A stretch of DNA of 64,000 nt from Streptomyces globisporus (lineage in GTDB: Bacteria > Actinomycetota > Actinomycetes > Streptomycetales > Streptomycetaceae), in the NCBI GenBank assembly GCA_014649555.1, contig BMTG01000015.1, forward strand, positions 62,001 through 126,000, given 5' to 3'. A program made the translations under genes and the position numbers. Shown in pieces: positions 27,592 to 36,653 of this stretch. Under the pieces are notes generated by a model. It was given only the letters and a program-made list of their open reading frames with translations. It was not told the origin of the DNA and searched no databases. Each line of letters opens with the position of its first letter. The first letter of the stretch is position 1.

Positions 27592-28954
27592 TGACGAGCG
27601 TGCCCTCCTCGATCTGGTAGTCGAGGGGCAGCTCCAGCGCGCGCATCGCGGCCACCATGCCGGTGTTGCGGGACTGCGTCACCGCGTAGACGCTCTCGCA
27701 GCCCGCCTCCTCGGCCAGTGCCACCAGGCGGCGGAGCAGCTCGGAGCCGATGCCCCGGCGCTGCCAGTCGTCCTCGACGAGGAGGGCGACCTCGGTCTCG
27801 TCGCCGTCCCAGAGGAGGTGGCCCAGCGCCACCAGCCTGCCCGACGCCGTCTGCACCGCCAGGGTGCGGCCGAAACGGGGGCTCAGCAGATGGTCGAGAT
27901 AGCGGTCGGCGTCCGCGACGGGACCGTGGTAGCGCAGGCTCAGGGTGTCCGGCGAGCAGCGGTCGTGCATGGTGCGGGCGGCGGCGAGATCGCCCTGGTC
28001 CGCGCGGCGCACGGTGATCTCGTTGCCCTCGGGCAGGGTGAGGACGTCCTCGCTGCGCGGTACGCGGGGACCGAGCCGGGCGTCGAGCTCGACCAGGGCG
28101 CGGGCCCGCGCGAACTCGGTCGGCGTGAACGGCAGATAGGGCCGCTCGACGGAAATCACTCCGCCGGACGGGTCCCGCAGCCGCATCACCGTCTCCTCCA
28201 GCACGCCCTCGACCGGGGCGCTCTGGCCGGTCGCGCGGCCCGTGACGGAGACGGCGGGCAGCGAGTGGATGGTGCACCGGCCGAGCAACTGCCGCAGGGC
28301 GAGCGGCAGCTCGGCCGCGTCCAGTGCCGTCCGGGTGGCCAGCGACAGCACCCGGGTCGGGGTGTCCACCAGGTCGTGGGCGTCCGCCCGCTCGATCCAG
28401 GTGGAGGCGCCGCCCGCGGCCGCGATCTTCCGGGACAGCTCCTGCGCCTGGAGCGAGGCCGGGGCCCGCAGCAGGAACTCGTCGACGGTCCCCTGCGCGA
28501 GCGGGTGTGTCTGGAGGGTGAGGATGTCGACGCGGAGCCCGGCGAGCGCCGTGCACAGCGCGGCCAGACTGCCCGGGGCGTCGAGCACCGTCGTCCGCAT
28601 CCGCCACAGCGTGGTCCCGGTCTCCTCGGCACCGGCGATCCCGCGCGCGCCCTCGGCCTCGCCCGCCGACGTGCCGGTCCCACCCGCCGCGCCGGCCCCG
28701 ACCGTCGCGGCGTCCGCCTCCTCGGACGGGGGTGCGTGACTGTGGCGCCGGGCCCACCAGGTGTGGAACGCGGCGGTGGCCACCAGCGCCACCGCCGACG
28801 CCATGAGCAGGTAGGGCCCGTCGGGCTGGTGTCCGATCAGGTTGGCGATCGCGTCGGCCACGGCCACGGCGGTGAACAGGGCGGCCAGTTCGATCAGGTC
28901 CCGCCGCCAGTGGTGCGGACGGCGGGCGCTCTTCGCGGAGGTCACATCAGTCAT
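27524..28954 (-). CDS. Membrane/ACT/GNAT fusion protein
   Basis: A 476-residue protein with three parts. Residues 20-70 contain two transmembrane segments, residues 117-190 look like an ACT amino acid-binding domain ('VLDAPGSLAALCTALAGLRVDILTLQTHPL'), and residues 312-460 form a GNAT acetyltransferase ('LLVEDDWQRRGIGSELLRRLVALAEEAGCESVYA'), with the acetyl-CoA loop RRGIGS. An amino acid may regulate acetylation at the membrane; this is inference. Its 3' end overlaps the PLP enzyme gene by 68 bases on the opposite strand, so the C-terminal tail of one is antisense to the other. Confidence 0.75.
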   Translation of the reverse strand: MTDVTSAKSARRPHHWRRDLIELAALFTAVAVADAIANLIGHQPDGPYLLMASAVALVATAAFHTWWARRHSHAPPSEEADAATVGAGAAGGTGTSAGEAEGARGIAGAEETGTTLWRMRTTVLDAPGSLAALCTALAGLRVDILTLQTHPLAQGTVDEFLLRAPASLQAQELSRKIAAAGGASTWIERADAHDLVDTPTRVLSLATRTALDAAELPLALRQLLGRCTIHSLPAVSVTGRATGQSAPVEGVLEETVMRLRDPSGGVISVERPYLPFTPTEFARARALVELDARLGPRVPRSEDVLTLPEGNEITVRRADQGDLAAARTMHDRCSPDTLSLRYHGPVADADRYLDHLLSPRFGRTLAVQTASGRLVALGHLLWDGDETEVALLVEDDWQRRGIGSELLRRLVALAEEAGCESVYAVTQSRNTGMVAAMRALELPLDYQIEEGTLVITARLSSEEAARPSAPTERARR

Positions 28955-29010
28955 ATCCTCACTGTGAACGAACGGTGTTGCCTGATCACGAACGCCTTGT
29001 GACTGATGGG

Positions 29011-31803
29011 TTACGTGTTGATCTGGTCCCCTATCGTCGCTTTTCGGTCAGATTCCGGGGTCGGTCGCTCCTCGGTCCCCCGGTCCCCGAACGTGGCGAG
29101 CAGCCGGGCGGCCTGGCGGACCGTCTGGGACGAGCCCTTGCGCCCCGCCGTCGCGGCGAGCCCCGTTATCGGCTCGATCCCGTCCGTACCGCAGCGCTCG
29201 GCGCACTCGGCCGCCACGGACAGCAGGTCCCCGAGTCCCCGGGGCGTCTTCTCGTACGCCAGGAGACCGGGCAGCATCGCCGCCAGCACGGTGAGCACCG
29301 TCCGGCAGGCGCCGGTGGCGGCCGCTGTGCCGAGCGCGTCGGCCGTACGGTTCACCTTCACCAGGTCGCGGTCGACCAGGATCGCCAGCTCCCGCCCGAG
29401 CACCGTCCCGTCAAGGCGCCCCCGCGCGGCCAGCACCAGCAGCGTGTCCACCGCCGCCGTCCGGTCCTCGGGGTGCCGGGCGCCGAGTCCGTAGGCCAGC
29501 GCGAGATGCATCGCCCCGCCCGCCTCGCCCGCGCTCTCGGCCAGCGCGGGCAGGAACCCGACGGCTCCCCGCTGCCCCTGATCGGCGGCGAACAGCAGAT
29601 CCGGCATCAGCCAGGCGGCCAGCGTCTCCGGGTCGCCGGGCAGGGTGGCCGTCCAGTGCGAGGACCGCTCGGGTCCCCAGTGGTAGCACTGCTGGGCGCG
29701 GGGGAGCCGGGCGCGGCCCAGCCAGTGGAAGGCCTCCGGGAAATCGCGCTGGATCACCAGCCGTTCCCGGGTCGCCACGAGCACCTGACGGGCCCCGGCC
29801 GTCGTCCGCTGCCACCACGTGCCCGCCGATGGGCGGGAGACGGTGGTGGCCGGATGCCGCAGCACCGGGGCCACCGCATCCTCGGACCGGATCCAGGCGG
29901 CCAGCCGGTCGCCCTCGCCGGTGCCCAGCGCCTCGGCCGCCGCGGCGGCCTCCGCCCGCTCGGGGCCGCCGCCCCGGCGGACCCGCAGCAGGGCCTGGGC
30001 GAAGTCGGCGGGCCCCGGGTGGACATCCAGATCCCGGTAGGTCCGCAACCGCTCCACGAGCTCGGCCGCCTCGACCGCCCCGGTGTGCCAGGTCGGCGTC
30101 GCCAGCAGGAACGGCACCCGCCCGACGGACATCGCCTCCGACGCCTCCCACACCCGGTCGAGCAGCACCCCGTTCAGAGCGGCATGGGCACAGGCGTCCG
30201 CCCCCGTCACGACCGTCTTCGCCCGCCACGCGACCCTGTCCCGCTCGGACACCAGGCCCAGCAGCGAGGCCACCACGACCGAGAGCCCGTGCGAGGTCGA
30301 GACGCCCCGCGGATCGACCATGTACGGAGAGAGGCCGTGCTCGACGAAATGCACCCCGGCCAGCGCCTCCCGCAAGCCGTCCGTCAGCTCCTCCCGGTCG
30401 CTCCGTGCCAGCCGGACGAGGCCGTCGAGCGCCCGCTCGAAGCCGGTGATCCCGGCCGCGGTGTCCAGGACGGCCGACGCCGGGATCCAGTGCTCCGACG
30501 CATTCGCCTTCACCCGGGCGGCCACCTCCTCGACGAGCTCGGCCACGGTCTCCGGAGCGGGCTCCTGACGCCGCAGCACCGGCGCCGGCGGCAGCAACTC
30601 CTCGTACACCTCCTGCGGTGCCTCTTCCACCAGACCGCCGAACAGGGCGGTGACCGTCTCCCGGTGCACGGGGCCCAACTGCGCGGCGGCCGAGGCCAGA
30701 AGCTCCCGCACCTCCGGGCCGGCGACGGCGGGGAGATACCGGGCCACCAGCTTCAGGGCCCGCTCCTGGATGTCGATGCCCTCATGGCCGAACGCCTCGG
30801 CGACCCCCGGAAGAAGCTCGTCCGCCGTCGACGAGTCCCGGCGCAGCACCTTGCCCAGCAGGGTCAACTGGGCCCGTACCAGCTTCTTCTCCGGGCGGAA
30901 GAGCAGCGCCCCCGACACATCCGCCAGCTCCCGGGTCGGCAACGCGCCGCGCGCGTCGAGCCGTACGAGCACCTGCTGGGCATGCGAGGCGACCGGGGCG
31001 ATGCCGTCCGCCGCCATCGCCGTCCAGTCCCGCAGGTGCCTCTGCTCCTCGTCCTCCGTCGCCTCCAGCCGCTGCAGAACGGCCAGGAAGAACCGCTGGT
31101 CGACGGATCTGCCGCCGCGCATCAGACGCGCGACGCACCGCTCCACCAGAGACGACCGGTCCAGCACCCCGTCCCCGGCCAGCGCGCACAGCGCTCCGGG
31201 CCAGTGGTCCTGCGAGTCCGGCGCGTCGTGGAAATCGACCTGCGGCGGCAGCTCCGGCATCTCGAACAGCCGGGGCGCCAGCACGGCGGTGTGCGGATCG
31301 TCCCGCAGGATCTCGGTCAGCGGGCGCCGGGTCCGGCGCTGCCAGCGCGCCGCACCGACCAGCTCCGTCCAGCCCGTCACGAGGTTGTCCGTGACGGGAA
31401 GCGGGACCCGGGCGATCCGCGTCAGCTCGCCGACGAAGGAGTACTCCGCCTCGGAGAGGGCCGAGCGCCCCGCGAAGCGCTGGGCGAGGTCGCCGAGCCA
31501 CGCCGGATCGCGGTCCTTCAGCGAGGCGAGGATCAACGGATACGGGGAGCGGGTCCAGTCCCGCAGATCGCGGCCGCCGATCCAGGCAGCACACCCCGCC
31601 GCCCCCGTGTGACAGCCCGCACCGGCCACCAGCAGCGCCTTGCGGATCCGGTCGCGCCGCTGCCAGTCCCAGCCCCGCACCTCCTTGCGCAGCTCCTTCA
31701 GCTCGGCGAGCGCGGTCCGGCGGCCGGGCCGGTCCAGAGAGAGCACCAGCGGCGGCACATCGTGGTGACGCCCCGCCCGCACAGCGGTCAGCAGCTCGTT
31801 CAT
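29011..31803 (-). CDS. DUF6493 family protein
   Basis: A 930-residue helical-repeat protein matching the DUF6493 type. I see many alpha-alpha repeats ('LDWA/ARFAGRSALSEAEY', 'LKLVARYLPAVAGPEVRELLASAAAQLGPVHRETV') and no catalytic motif, signal peptide or membrane segment, so it is probably a cytoplasmic scaffold. Its ATG overlaps the stop of the upstream SWIM gene (ATGA), which implies coupled translation and a shared task. In other bacteria similar SWIM-linked helical proteins lie beside MoxR ATPases and VWA proteins; neither is present in this window. Confidence 0.7.
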   Translation of the reverse strand: MNELLTAVRAGRHHDVPPLVLSLDRPGRRTALAELKELRKEVRGWDWQRRDRIRKALLVAGAGCHTGAAGCAAWIGGRDLRDWTRSPYPLILASLKDRDPAWLGDLAQRFAGRSALSEAEYSFVGELTRIARVPLPVTDNLVTGWTELVGAARWQRRTRRPLTEILRDDPHTAVLAPRLFEMPELPPQVDFHDAPDSQDHWPGALCALAGDGVLDRSSLVERCVARLMRGGRSVDQRFFLAVLQRLEATEDEEQRHLRDWTAMAADGIAPVASHAQQVLVRLDARGALPTRELADVSGALLFRPEKKLVRAQLTLLGKVLRRDSSTADELLPGVAEAFGHEGIDIQERALKLVARYLPAVAGPEVRELLASAAAQLGPVHRETVTALFGGLVEEAPQEVYEELLPPAPVLRRQEPAPETVAELVEEVAARVKANASEHWIPASAVLDTAAGITGFERALDGLVRLARSDREELTDGLREALAGVHFVEHGLSPYMVDPRGVSTSHGLSVVVASLLGLVSERDRVAWRAKTVVTGADACAHAALNGVLLDRVWEASEAMSVGRVPFLLATPTWHTGAVEAAELVERLRTYRDLDVHPGPADFAQALLRVRRGGGPERAEAAAAAEALGTGEGDRLAAWIRSEDAVAPVLRHPATTVSRPSAGTWWQRTTAGARQVLVATRERLVIQRDFPEAFHWLGRARLPRAQQCYHWGPERSSHWTATLPGDPETLAAWLMPDLLFAADQGQRGAVGFLPALAESAGEAGGAMHLALAYGLGARHPEDRTAAVDTLLVLAARGRLDGTVLGRELAILVDRDLVKVNRTADALGTAAATGACRTVLTVLAAMLPGLLAYEKTPRGLGDLLSVAAECAERCGTDGIEPITGLAATAGRKGSSQTVRQAARLLATFGDRGTEERPTPESDRKATIGDQINT

Positions 31804-33179
31804 CGCGCACCTCCGGAGACCGTCGCACCCCGGCTGACCATGCGCACGGCGAGCGCGTGCTTGCAGGGGCCCCGCCGCCCCCGGTAGTCCGCCCACCACT
31901 GACACGTACAGCTGAACGCGGAACCACTCTCCCGTACTTGGTAGCGGCGGTCTCCGGAGACGACCGTCGCCCGCGAACCGTCGAGGGACACCGCGCCTTC
32001 ACCGGCCAGCCGGCGGGCGGCCACGAGACGCGGATTGTGCCGCTCCGCCCGGTCCGCGTCGTACGGCAGCTCACGGTGGAAGTACGCGGCGTCCGCCAGG
32101 TCGTACCCCACGCGGCCCGCCGTGCCCAGCAGGGTCAGCGCGGCCCGCACCCGCTCCACGCTCAGCCCCGACTGCTCGGCCAGCGACGCCGGTTCGATCC
32201 GGGGCTCCCAGGCGAGCAGCACCGACACCAGCTCGGCGTCGGCCGCCGCGTCCTCCGTCGCCAGCGCCTCCAGGACGCCGCCCTCGCCCGAGAAACCCCG
32301 CGCGGAATCGGGGGAGAGCGTCAGCGTGAGCCGCATTCCGGGCAGCACCACCTCCCAGGCGCTCGCCGCCGCCGCACCGTCGGCCACCGGCCCGTACACC
32401 CGCAGGGCCGTCGCGTCGCGCAGCACCCGCTGCAACGCCACCAGCCGCTCCGGGCCGGGCAGGCACACCGCGCCCGGGACCGGCCGGGTCGTGGGGCGCA
32501 GGGACCCGCCCGACGCCACCACCCACCGGGCGCCGCGCCCGGCGTTCCCCGAGGACGGGGTCCGGGGCAGCGAACGCAGGAACGCCACCGCCCGCTCCGC
32601 CGTCAGCTCGGCCCGCAGATCGAATCCGGCCGAGGCGACCTGCGCCTCCGCGAAACCGCGCAGCCACCGGTCGGGCAGCGGCACCTTCTTCTCCACCACC
32701 GGACCGTCCAGTGTGGTCACCGCCAGTTCGTCGGGCCCCACCCGCAGATGCAGCGGATCGTCCGCCGTGATCCGCGAAAGAGCCTCCCGCAGCGGTGCGT
32801 TCACATCCACATTCGTCGTTCCGTGGCCCGTCTCCTGCCCGTCCAGCCCTTCCCGGAGCACATCGAGCCGGGCGTACACCCCGCAGCAGCCGGAGAACGA
32901 CTCGAAGCGCAACCGGTCCCCGTTCCCCGTCACCACCGGGTCCAGCGAGGCGGGCAGCGTGCGCTGGTAGTAGCGGGCGGCGGCCACGTCCGCCACCGCC
33001 AGCAGCCCGCGCGCCGCTATGCGCGGATCGGAGAGGAAACCCGCGAAGAACCGCGGGTGCGCCTCGGCTCCGCGCGGGGTGAGCCCCCCTGCGGTCTCCA
33101 GACCGAGGGAGGGCCCCACCTGCGAGGACGCCAGGGCGGACGGGCGTGCGTAGGCCAAGGCCTGAACAGATCGGGTCAT
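31800..33179 (-). CDS. SWIM zinc-finger protein
   Basis: A 459-residue protein whose C-terminus holds the SWIM signature CxCx(n)CxH ('SCTCQWWADYRGRRGPCKHALAV', Cys-x-Cys-...-Cys-x-His) near residue 430. The preceding 380 residues are mixed alpha/beta without a recognised domain. SWIM domains bind zinc and contact DNA or protein. The gene overlaps the DUF6493 gene by four bases. The function of the pair is not known to me. Confidence 0.75.
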   Translation of the reverse strand: MTRSVQALAYARPSALASSQVGPSLGLETAGGLTPRGAEAHPRFFAGFLSDPRIAARGLLAVADVAAARYYQRTLPASLDPVVTGNGDRLRFESFSGCCGVYARLDVLREGLDGQETGHGTTNVDVNAPLREALSRITADDPLHLRVGPDELAVTTLDGPVVEKKVPLPDRWLRGFAEAQVASAGFDLRAELTAERAVAFLRSLPRTPSSGNAGRGARWVVASGGSLRPTTRPVPGAVCLPGPERLVALQRVLRDATALRVYGPVADGAAAASAWEVVLPGMRLTLTLSPDSARGFSGEGGVLEALATEDAAADAELVSVLLAWEPRIEPASLAEQSGLSVERVRAALTLLGTAGRVGYDLADAAYFHRELPYDADRAERHNPRLVAARRLAGEGAVSLDGSRATVVSGDRRYQVRESGSAFSCTCQWWADYRGRRGPCKHALAVRMVSRGATVSGGAR

Positions 33180-33287
33180 GAAAAAAGCGTAGGACCCACC
33201 ACTGACAACGGCCCTCGCCGAAGCGTCTGTTCGCTCCGGAACGCCCCGTTCACCCGCCCCTGTTCGCTCCGCGCCCGTTTGCTGCCG

Positions 33288-34880
33288 CTACTGGCCGACG
33301 CGGCCCGGCCGGAGCACCTTGGTGAACAGCACCGACCCGCCCTCGGCCCGCAGACGCACCGTCAGCTCCGCGCTGCCCCCGTCGATCTCCACCTCGCCGA
33401 AATACTGCGGCGACTCCATCGGCGAGACATTGGCCCGGTCGGGGGCCCGCACGAAGACCCGGTCGGGTCCGAACGTGCCGTCCAGCGCATTGGCCGGGAA
33501 GCCACCCGCGGCCAGCGGGCCCGACACGAACTCCCAGAACGGCGCGAAGTCCTTGAACGCCGCCCGCTCCGGCGCGTAGTGCTGGGCCGAGGTGTAGTGG
33601 ACGTCGGCCGTCAGCCACACGGTGCCGGTGATCCTGCGGTGCTTGACGAAGCGGAGCAGCTCGGCGATCTGGAGCTCCCGCCCGAGCGGGGCCCCGGGGT
33701 CACCCTGCGCCACCGCCTCGAAGTTCGTCGCACCGTCCGGGACCACCACGCCGAGCGGCATGTCGGCGGCGATCACCTTCCACTCCGCCCGGGAGGCGGC
33801 GAGCGAGCGCTTCAGCCACCGCAGCTGCTCGGCGCCGAGGATGCCCGTCGCGTCGTCGGCCTGCCGATTGGGGGAGTTGGCGTTGCGGTACGACCGCATG
33901 TCGAGCACGAACAGGTCGAGCAGCGGCCCGTGGTGGACGACCCGGTACATCCGCGACCGGTGCCCGGAACCGTGCGACGGCGCGAGCGGCACGTACTCCT
34001 GGAAGGCCCGCACGGAGCGTGCCGCGAGGATGTCCACGTTCTTCTCGGTGTAGCGGGCGTCGTCGAGAATCTGGCCGGGATACCAGTTGTTGCGCACCTC
34101 GTGGTCGTCCCACTGCACGACGGAGGGCACCTGCGCGTTGAAGCGGCGGACGTTCCGGTCGAGCAGGTTGTAGCGGAAGTTGCCCCGGTACTCGTCCAGC
34201 GTCTCGGCGACCTTCGCCTTCTCCTCGGTCATGACGTTGCGCCAGATCCGGCCGTCCGGCAGCGTCACGCTCTCCTCCAGCGGACCGTCCGCGTAGATGC
34301 TGTCGCCGCTGCACAGGAAGAAGTCCGGGTCCAGGCGGCGCATCTCCTCGTACACCCGGTAGCCGCCGATGCCCGGGTTGATGCCCCAGCCCTGGCCCGC
34401 GATATCGCCCGACCAGAGGAAACGCACCCCGGACCGGCGCCGGGCCGGAGCGGTGCGGAACGTCCCGTACACCGGTTTTCCGGTCCGGCGCGGATCGGCC
34501 GGATCGGAGAGCGTCACGCGGTAGTGGACCTGCTCGCCCGGCGGCAGCCCGTACAGCGGCGTGGTCCCCGTGAAGTCCGTTCCGGGCCCGATCGACGGCC
34601 CGTGCCACCTGCGGACCCGCCGGAACGACTCGGTCGCCGAGGTCTCCACCAGCATCCGGGCCGGCCGGTCCGAGCGCACCCACAGCAGCGCCGACGAGGA
34701 GGTGACGCCGCCCACCTGGACACCCCAGGACGCTTCGGGCCGCCCCGCCAGGTGCAGCGCGGGGGCCGCCGAGGCGACCGCGGGCGGGAGGGCGAGGGCC
34801 GCCGGGGCGATCAGCGAACCGCGCAGGACGGCACGGCGGCCGGGAGAGGACACCAGCGGACGGTGCGGACGGTGGGACAT
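33288..34880 (-). CDS. phoD: PhoD-family alkaline phosphatase, Tat-exported
   Basis: A 530-residue secreted phosphodiesterase/phosphatase. The N-terminus has a twin-arginine signal (SSPGRRAVLRGSLIAPAA) with an Ala-rich cleavage region near residue 40. An N-terminal Fn3-like domain is followed by the metallophosphatase core: 'FLCSGDSIYADG', 'VQWDDHEVRNN' and 'LTADVHYTSAQHYAP' carry the Fe/Ca ligands. It would release phosphate from phosphodiesters or wall teichoic acid outside the cell, normally under PhoR-PhoP control. GGAGGCGC nine bases upstream supports the start at 34880. No PHO box was convincing in the 224 bases upstream. Confidence 0.87.
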   Translation of the reverse strand: MSHRPHRPLVSSPGRRAVLRGSLIAPAALALPPAVASAAPALHLAGRPEASWGVQVGGVTSSSALLWVRSDRPARMLVETSATESFRRVRRWHGPSIGPGTDFTGTTPLYGLPPGEQVHYRVTLSDPADPRRTGKPVYGTFRTAPARRRSGVRFLWSGDIAGQGWGINPGIGGYRVYEEMRRLDPDFFLCSGDSIYADGPLEESVTLPDGRIWRNVMTEEKAKVAETLDEYRGNFRYNLLDRNVRRFNAQVPSVVQWDDHEVRNNWYPGQILDDARYTEKNVDILAARSVRAFQEYVPLAPSHGSGHRSRMYRVVHHGPLLDLFVLDMRSYRNANSPNRQADDATGILGAEQLRWLKRSLAASRAEWKVIAADMPLGVVVPDGATNFEAVAQGDPGAPLGRELQIAELLRFVKHRRITGTVWLTADVHYTSAQHYAPERAAFKDFAPFWEFVSGPLAAGGFPANALDGTFGPDRVFVRAPDRANVSPMESPQYFGEVEIDGGSAELTVRLRAEGGSVLFTKVLRPGRVGQ

Positions 34881-35104
34881 CGAAGCGCCTCCAGGGAGGT
34901 GGTCGGGCGGGCACCGTACCGGGCAGAGTGCGGCCTGTCCCGGTACAAAGCGGGTCTGCGCCATGCCTAGTGCCTCGCGGCGGCCGGGGCCCGAACCCCG
35001 GGTGAACGCAGCCCGTCGGCCGGGCCCGGCGGTCGGTCCCAGCCGGCTGTGCGAGGCCGGTCGGTCGCCCAGCCGGTCGGCTCGGAGCGTCCCCCACCGA
35101 CCGC

Positions 35105-36587
35105 TCAGCCGGAACCGGCCCGTCCGGTACGCCAGGCCTCCGCCAGCGCCGCGACCCCTCGCGCGATGTCCCCGGGGGCGAGATGGGCGTACCCGAGAAC
35201 GAGAGGCAGGGTGCCGTCCTCGGAGCCGGCCGTTCCGCAGTCGCGCAGCGGCCGCAGGGCGATGCCCGCCCCCGCCGCCCGCTCCAGGAAGACGTTCTCG
35301 GGGCCGTACCGCGCGGGCAGCCGGGCGATGATGTGCAGCCCCGCCGCGATGCCGCTGACCGCCGTGCCGGGGAAGTGCTCGCCGAGCGCGGCCACCATCG
35401 CGTCCCGCCGTTCCCGGTAGGCCCGTTGGCAGCGCCGCAACTGCCGGTCGTAGCCGCCGCCCACGATGAAATCGGCCAGGACGGCCTGGTCGAGCACCGG
35501 GTTGCCCAGGTCCATCGTCCGTTTGCGGGCGACGATCCGCTCGGTGAGCGCGGCGGGTGCGATCAGCCAGCCGAGCCGCAGCCCGGGTGCCAGCGACTTG
35601 CTCACGGAGCCGGTGTACACGACCCGCTCGGGATCCAGTCCCTGCAAGGCGCCCACCGGGGCCCTGTCGTACCGGAAATCCCCGTCGTAGTCGTCCTCCA
35701 TGATCAGAGCGTCCGCGTCCCGAGCCCAGCCGAGCAGTTCGCCGCGCCGCTGCGCGGAGTAGCCGATTCCGGTGGGGAACTGGTGCGCGGGCGTGGTCAC
35801 CACCGCGTACGCCGGAGCGCTCCAGGGACGCGAGGGCGAGGCCCTCGTCGTCGAGGGGGAGCGGGACCGTGCCCAGGCCGGTCGCTTCGAACAGCGAGGA
35901 GTGCTCGGGACTGCCCGGATCCTCCACCCCGACCGACACCACGCCCTCGTCCCGGAGGGCGAAGCCGAGCAGGGTCGTCGCCTGGGCCACCCCCGAGCAG
36001 ACCACCAGCCGCTCCGGGGCGGCCACCACGCCCCGGCGCCGGGCGAGCAGTCCGGCCAGGGCTTCGCGCAGCTCCGGCAGCCCGCGCGGATCGGGGTAGC
36101 CCAGCGCGCCGTGCGGCAGGCGGCCGAACACCGTCCGCTGGGCGGCGGCCCACGCGCTGCGCGGGAAGAGGGACAGATCGGGGGTGCCGGGCCGGAAGTC
36201 CACGCGTGCGCCCGCCGCGCCCGGCGCACGGTCGCGTACGGGACGCTCCGCAGCGCGCACGCCCTCGCTCACCCAGGTGCCCGCGCCCCGCCCGCTGCGC
36301 AGATAGCTCTCCGCGATGAGCTGCTCGTACGCCTCGGTGACCAGACCCCGCGACACCCCCAGATCGGCGGCGAGTTCACGGCTGGAGGGCAGCCGCGTGC
36401 CGCCCGCGAGACGGCCGGAGCGCACCGCATCCCGGAGCGCGGACTGCAGCGCACGCCCCCGCCCGCGCGCCGGCGCGGCAGCGGCGGGCAGCAGCAACTC
36501 CCAGGCCGGAGAGAGCGATTCCGCCGCCGGGCGAAGCGGACCGCCCCCTGGAGCGGAGCCCGACTCGACCCCCCCCCACCCCCGCAT
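35105..36587 (-). pseudogene. MocR-type regulator, frameshifted
   Basis: A GntR winged-helix domain ('SALRDAVRSGRLAGGTRLPSSRELAADLGVSRGLVTEAYEQL') joined to a PLP aminotransferase-like domain, the MocR/PdxR architecture. The reading frame is intact from 36587 to about 35815 and again from about 35807 to the TGA at 35105-35107, but the two parts lie in different frames. The junction is 'LERSG' to 'AYAVVTTPAHQF'; loss of a GC dinucleotide from GGCGCGTACG, present as GGCGTACG, would explain it. The Schiff-base Lys (SVSKSLAPGLRL) lies downstream. If translated through, the first frame would run on as a meaningless tail into the phoD gene. It is divergent from an EamA transporter it probably controlled. 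Confidence 0.8.
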
Positions 36588-36612
36588 TGGTCCCCGAACT
36601 CGTCATGGAAGT

Positions 36613-36629
36613 GGACCTTAAACCGGTCC
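36613..36629. promoter_or_regulatory. Candidate MocR operator
   Basis: GGACC at 36613-36617 and GGTCC at 36625-36629 form an inverted repeat across TTAAACC, and a further TTGGTCC lies at 36586-36592 over the MocR start. The region is AT-rich for this genome and lies between the two divergent starts. Confidence 0.4.
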
Positions 36630-36653
36630 GTCGCCGACCCTAGCGTCGGCCCC

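Noticed and set aside
29006..31887. Plus-strand frames covering the DUF6493 gene
   Set aside because: These are shadows with Arg/Pro/Gln-rich low-complexity sequence and no start context.
33288..36587. A continuous minus-strand frame that would join a MocR regulator to the PhoD phosphatase
   Set aside because: The join arises only because the MocR frameshift opens a run into phoD. The middle segment has no fold, and the phosphatase has its own start, ribosome site and Tat signal.
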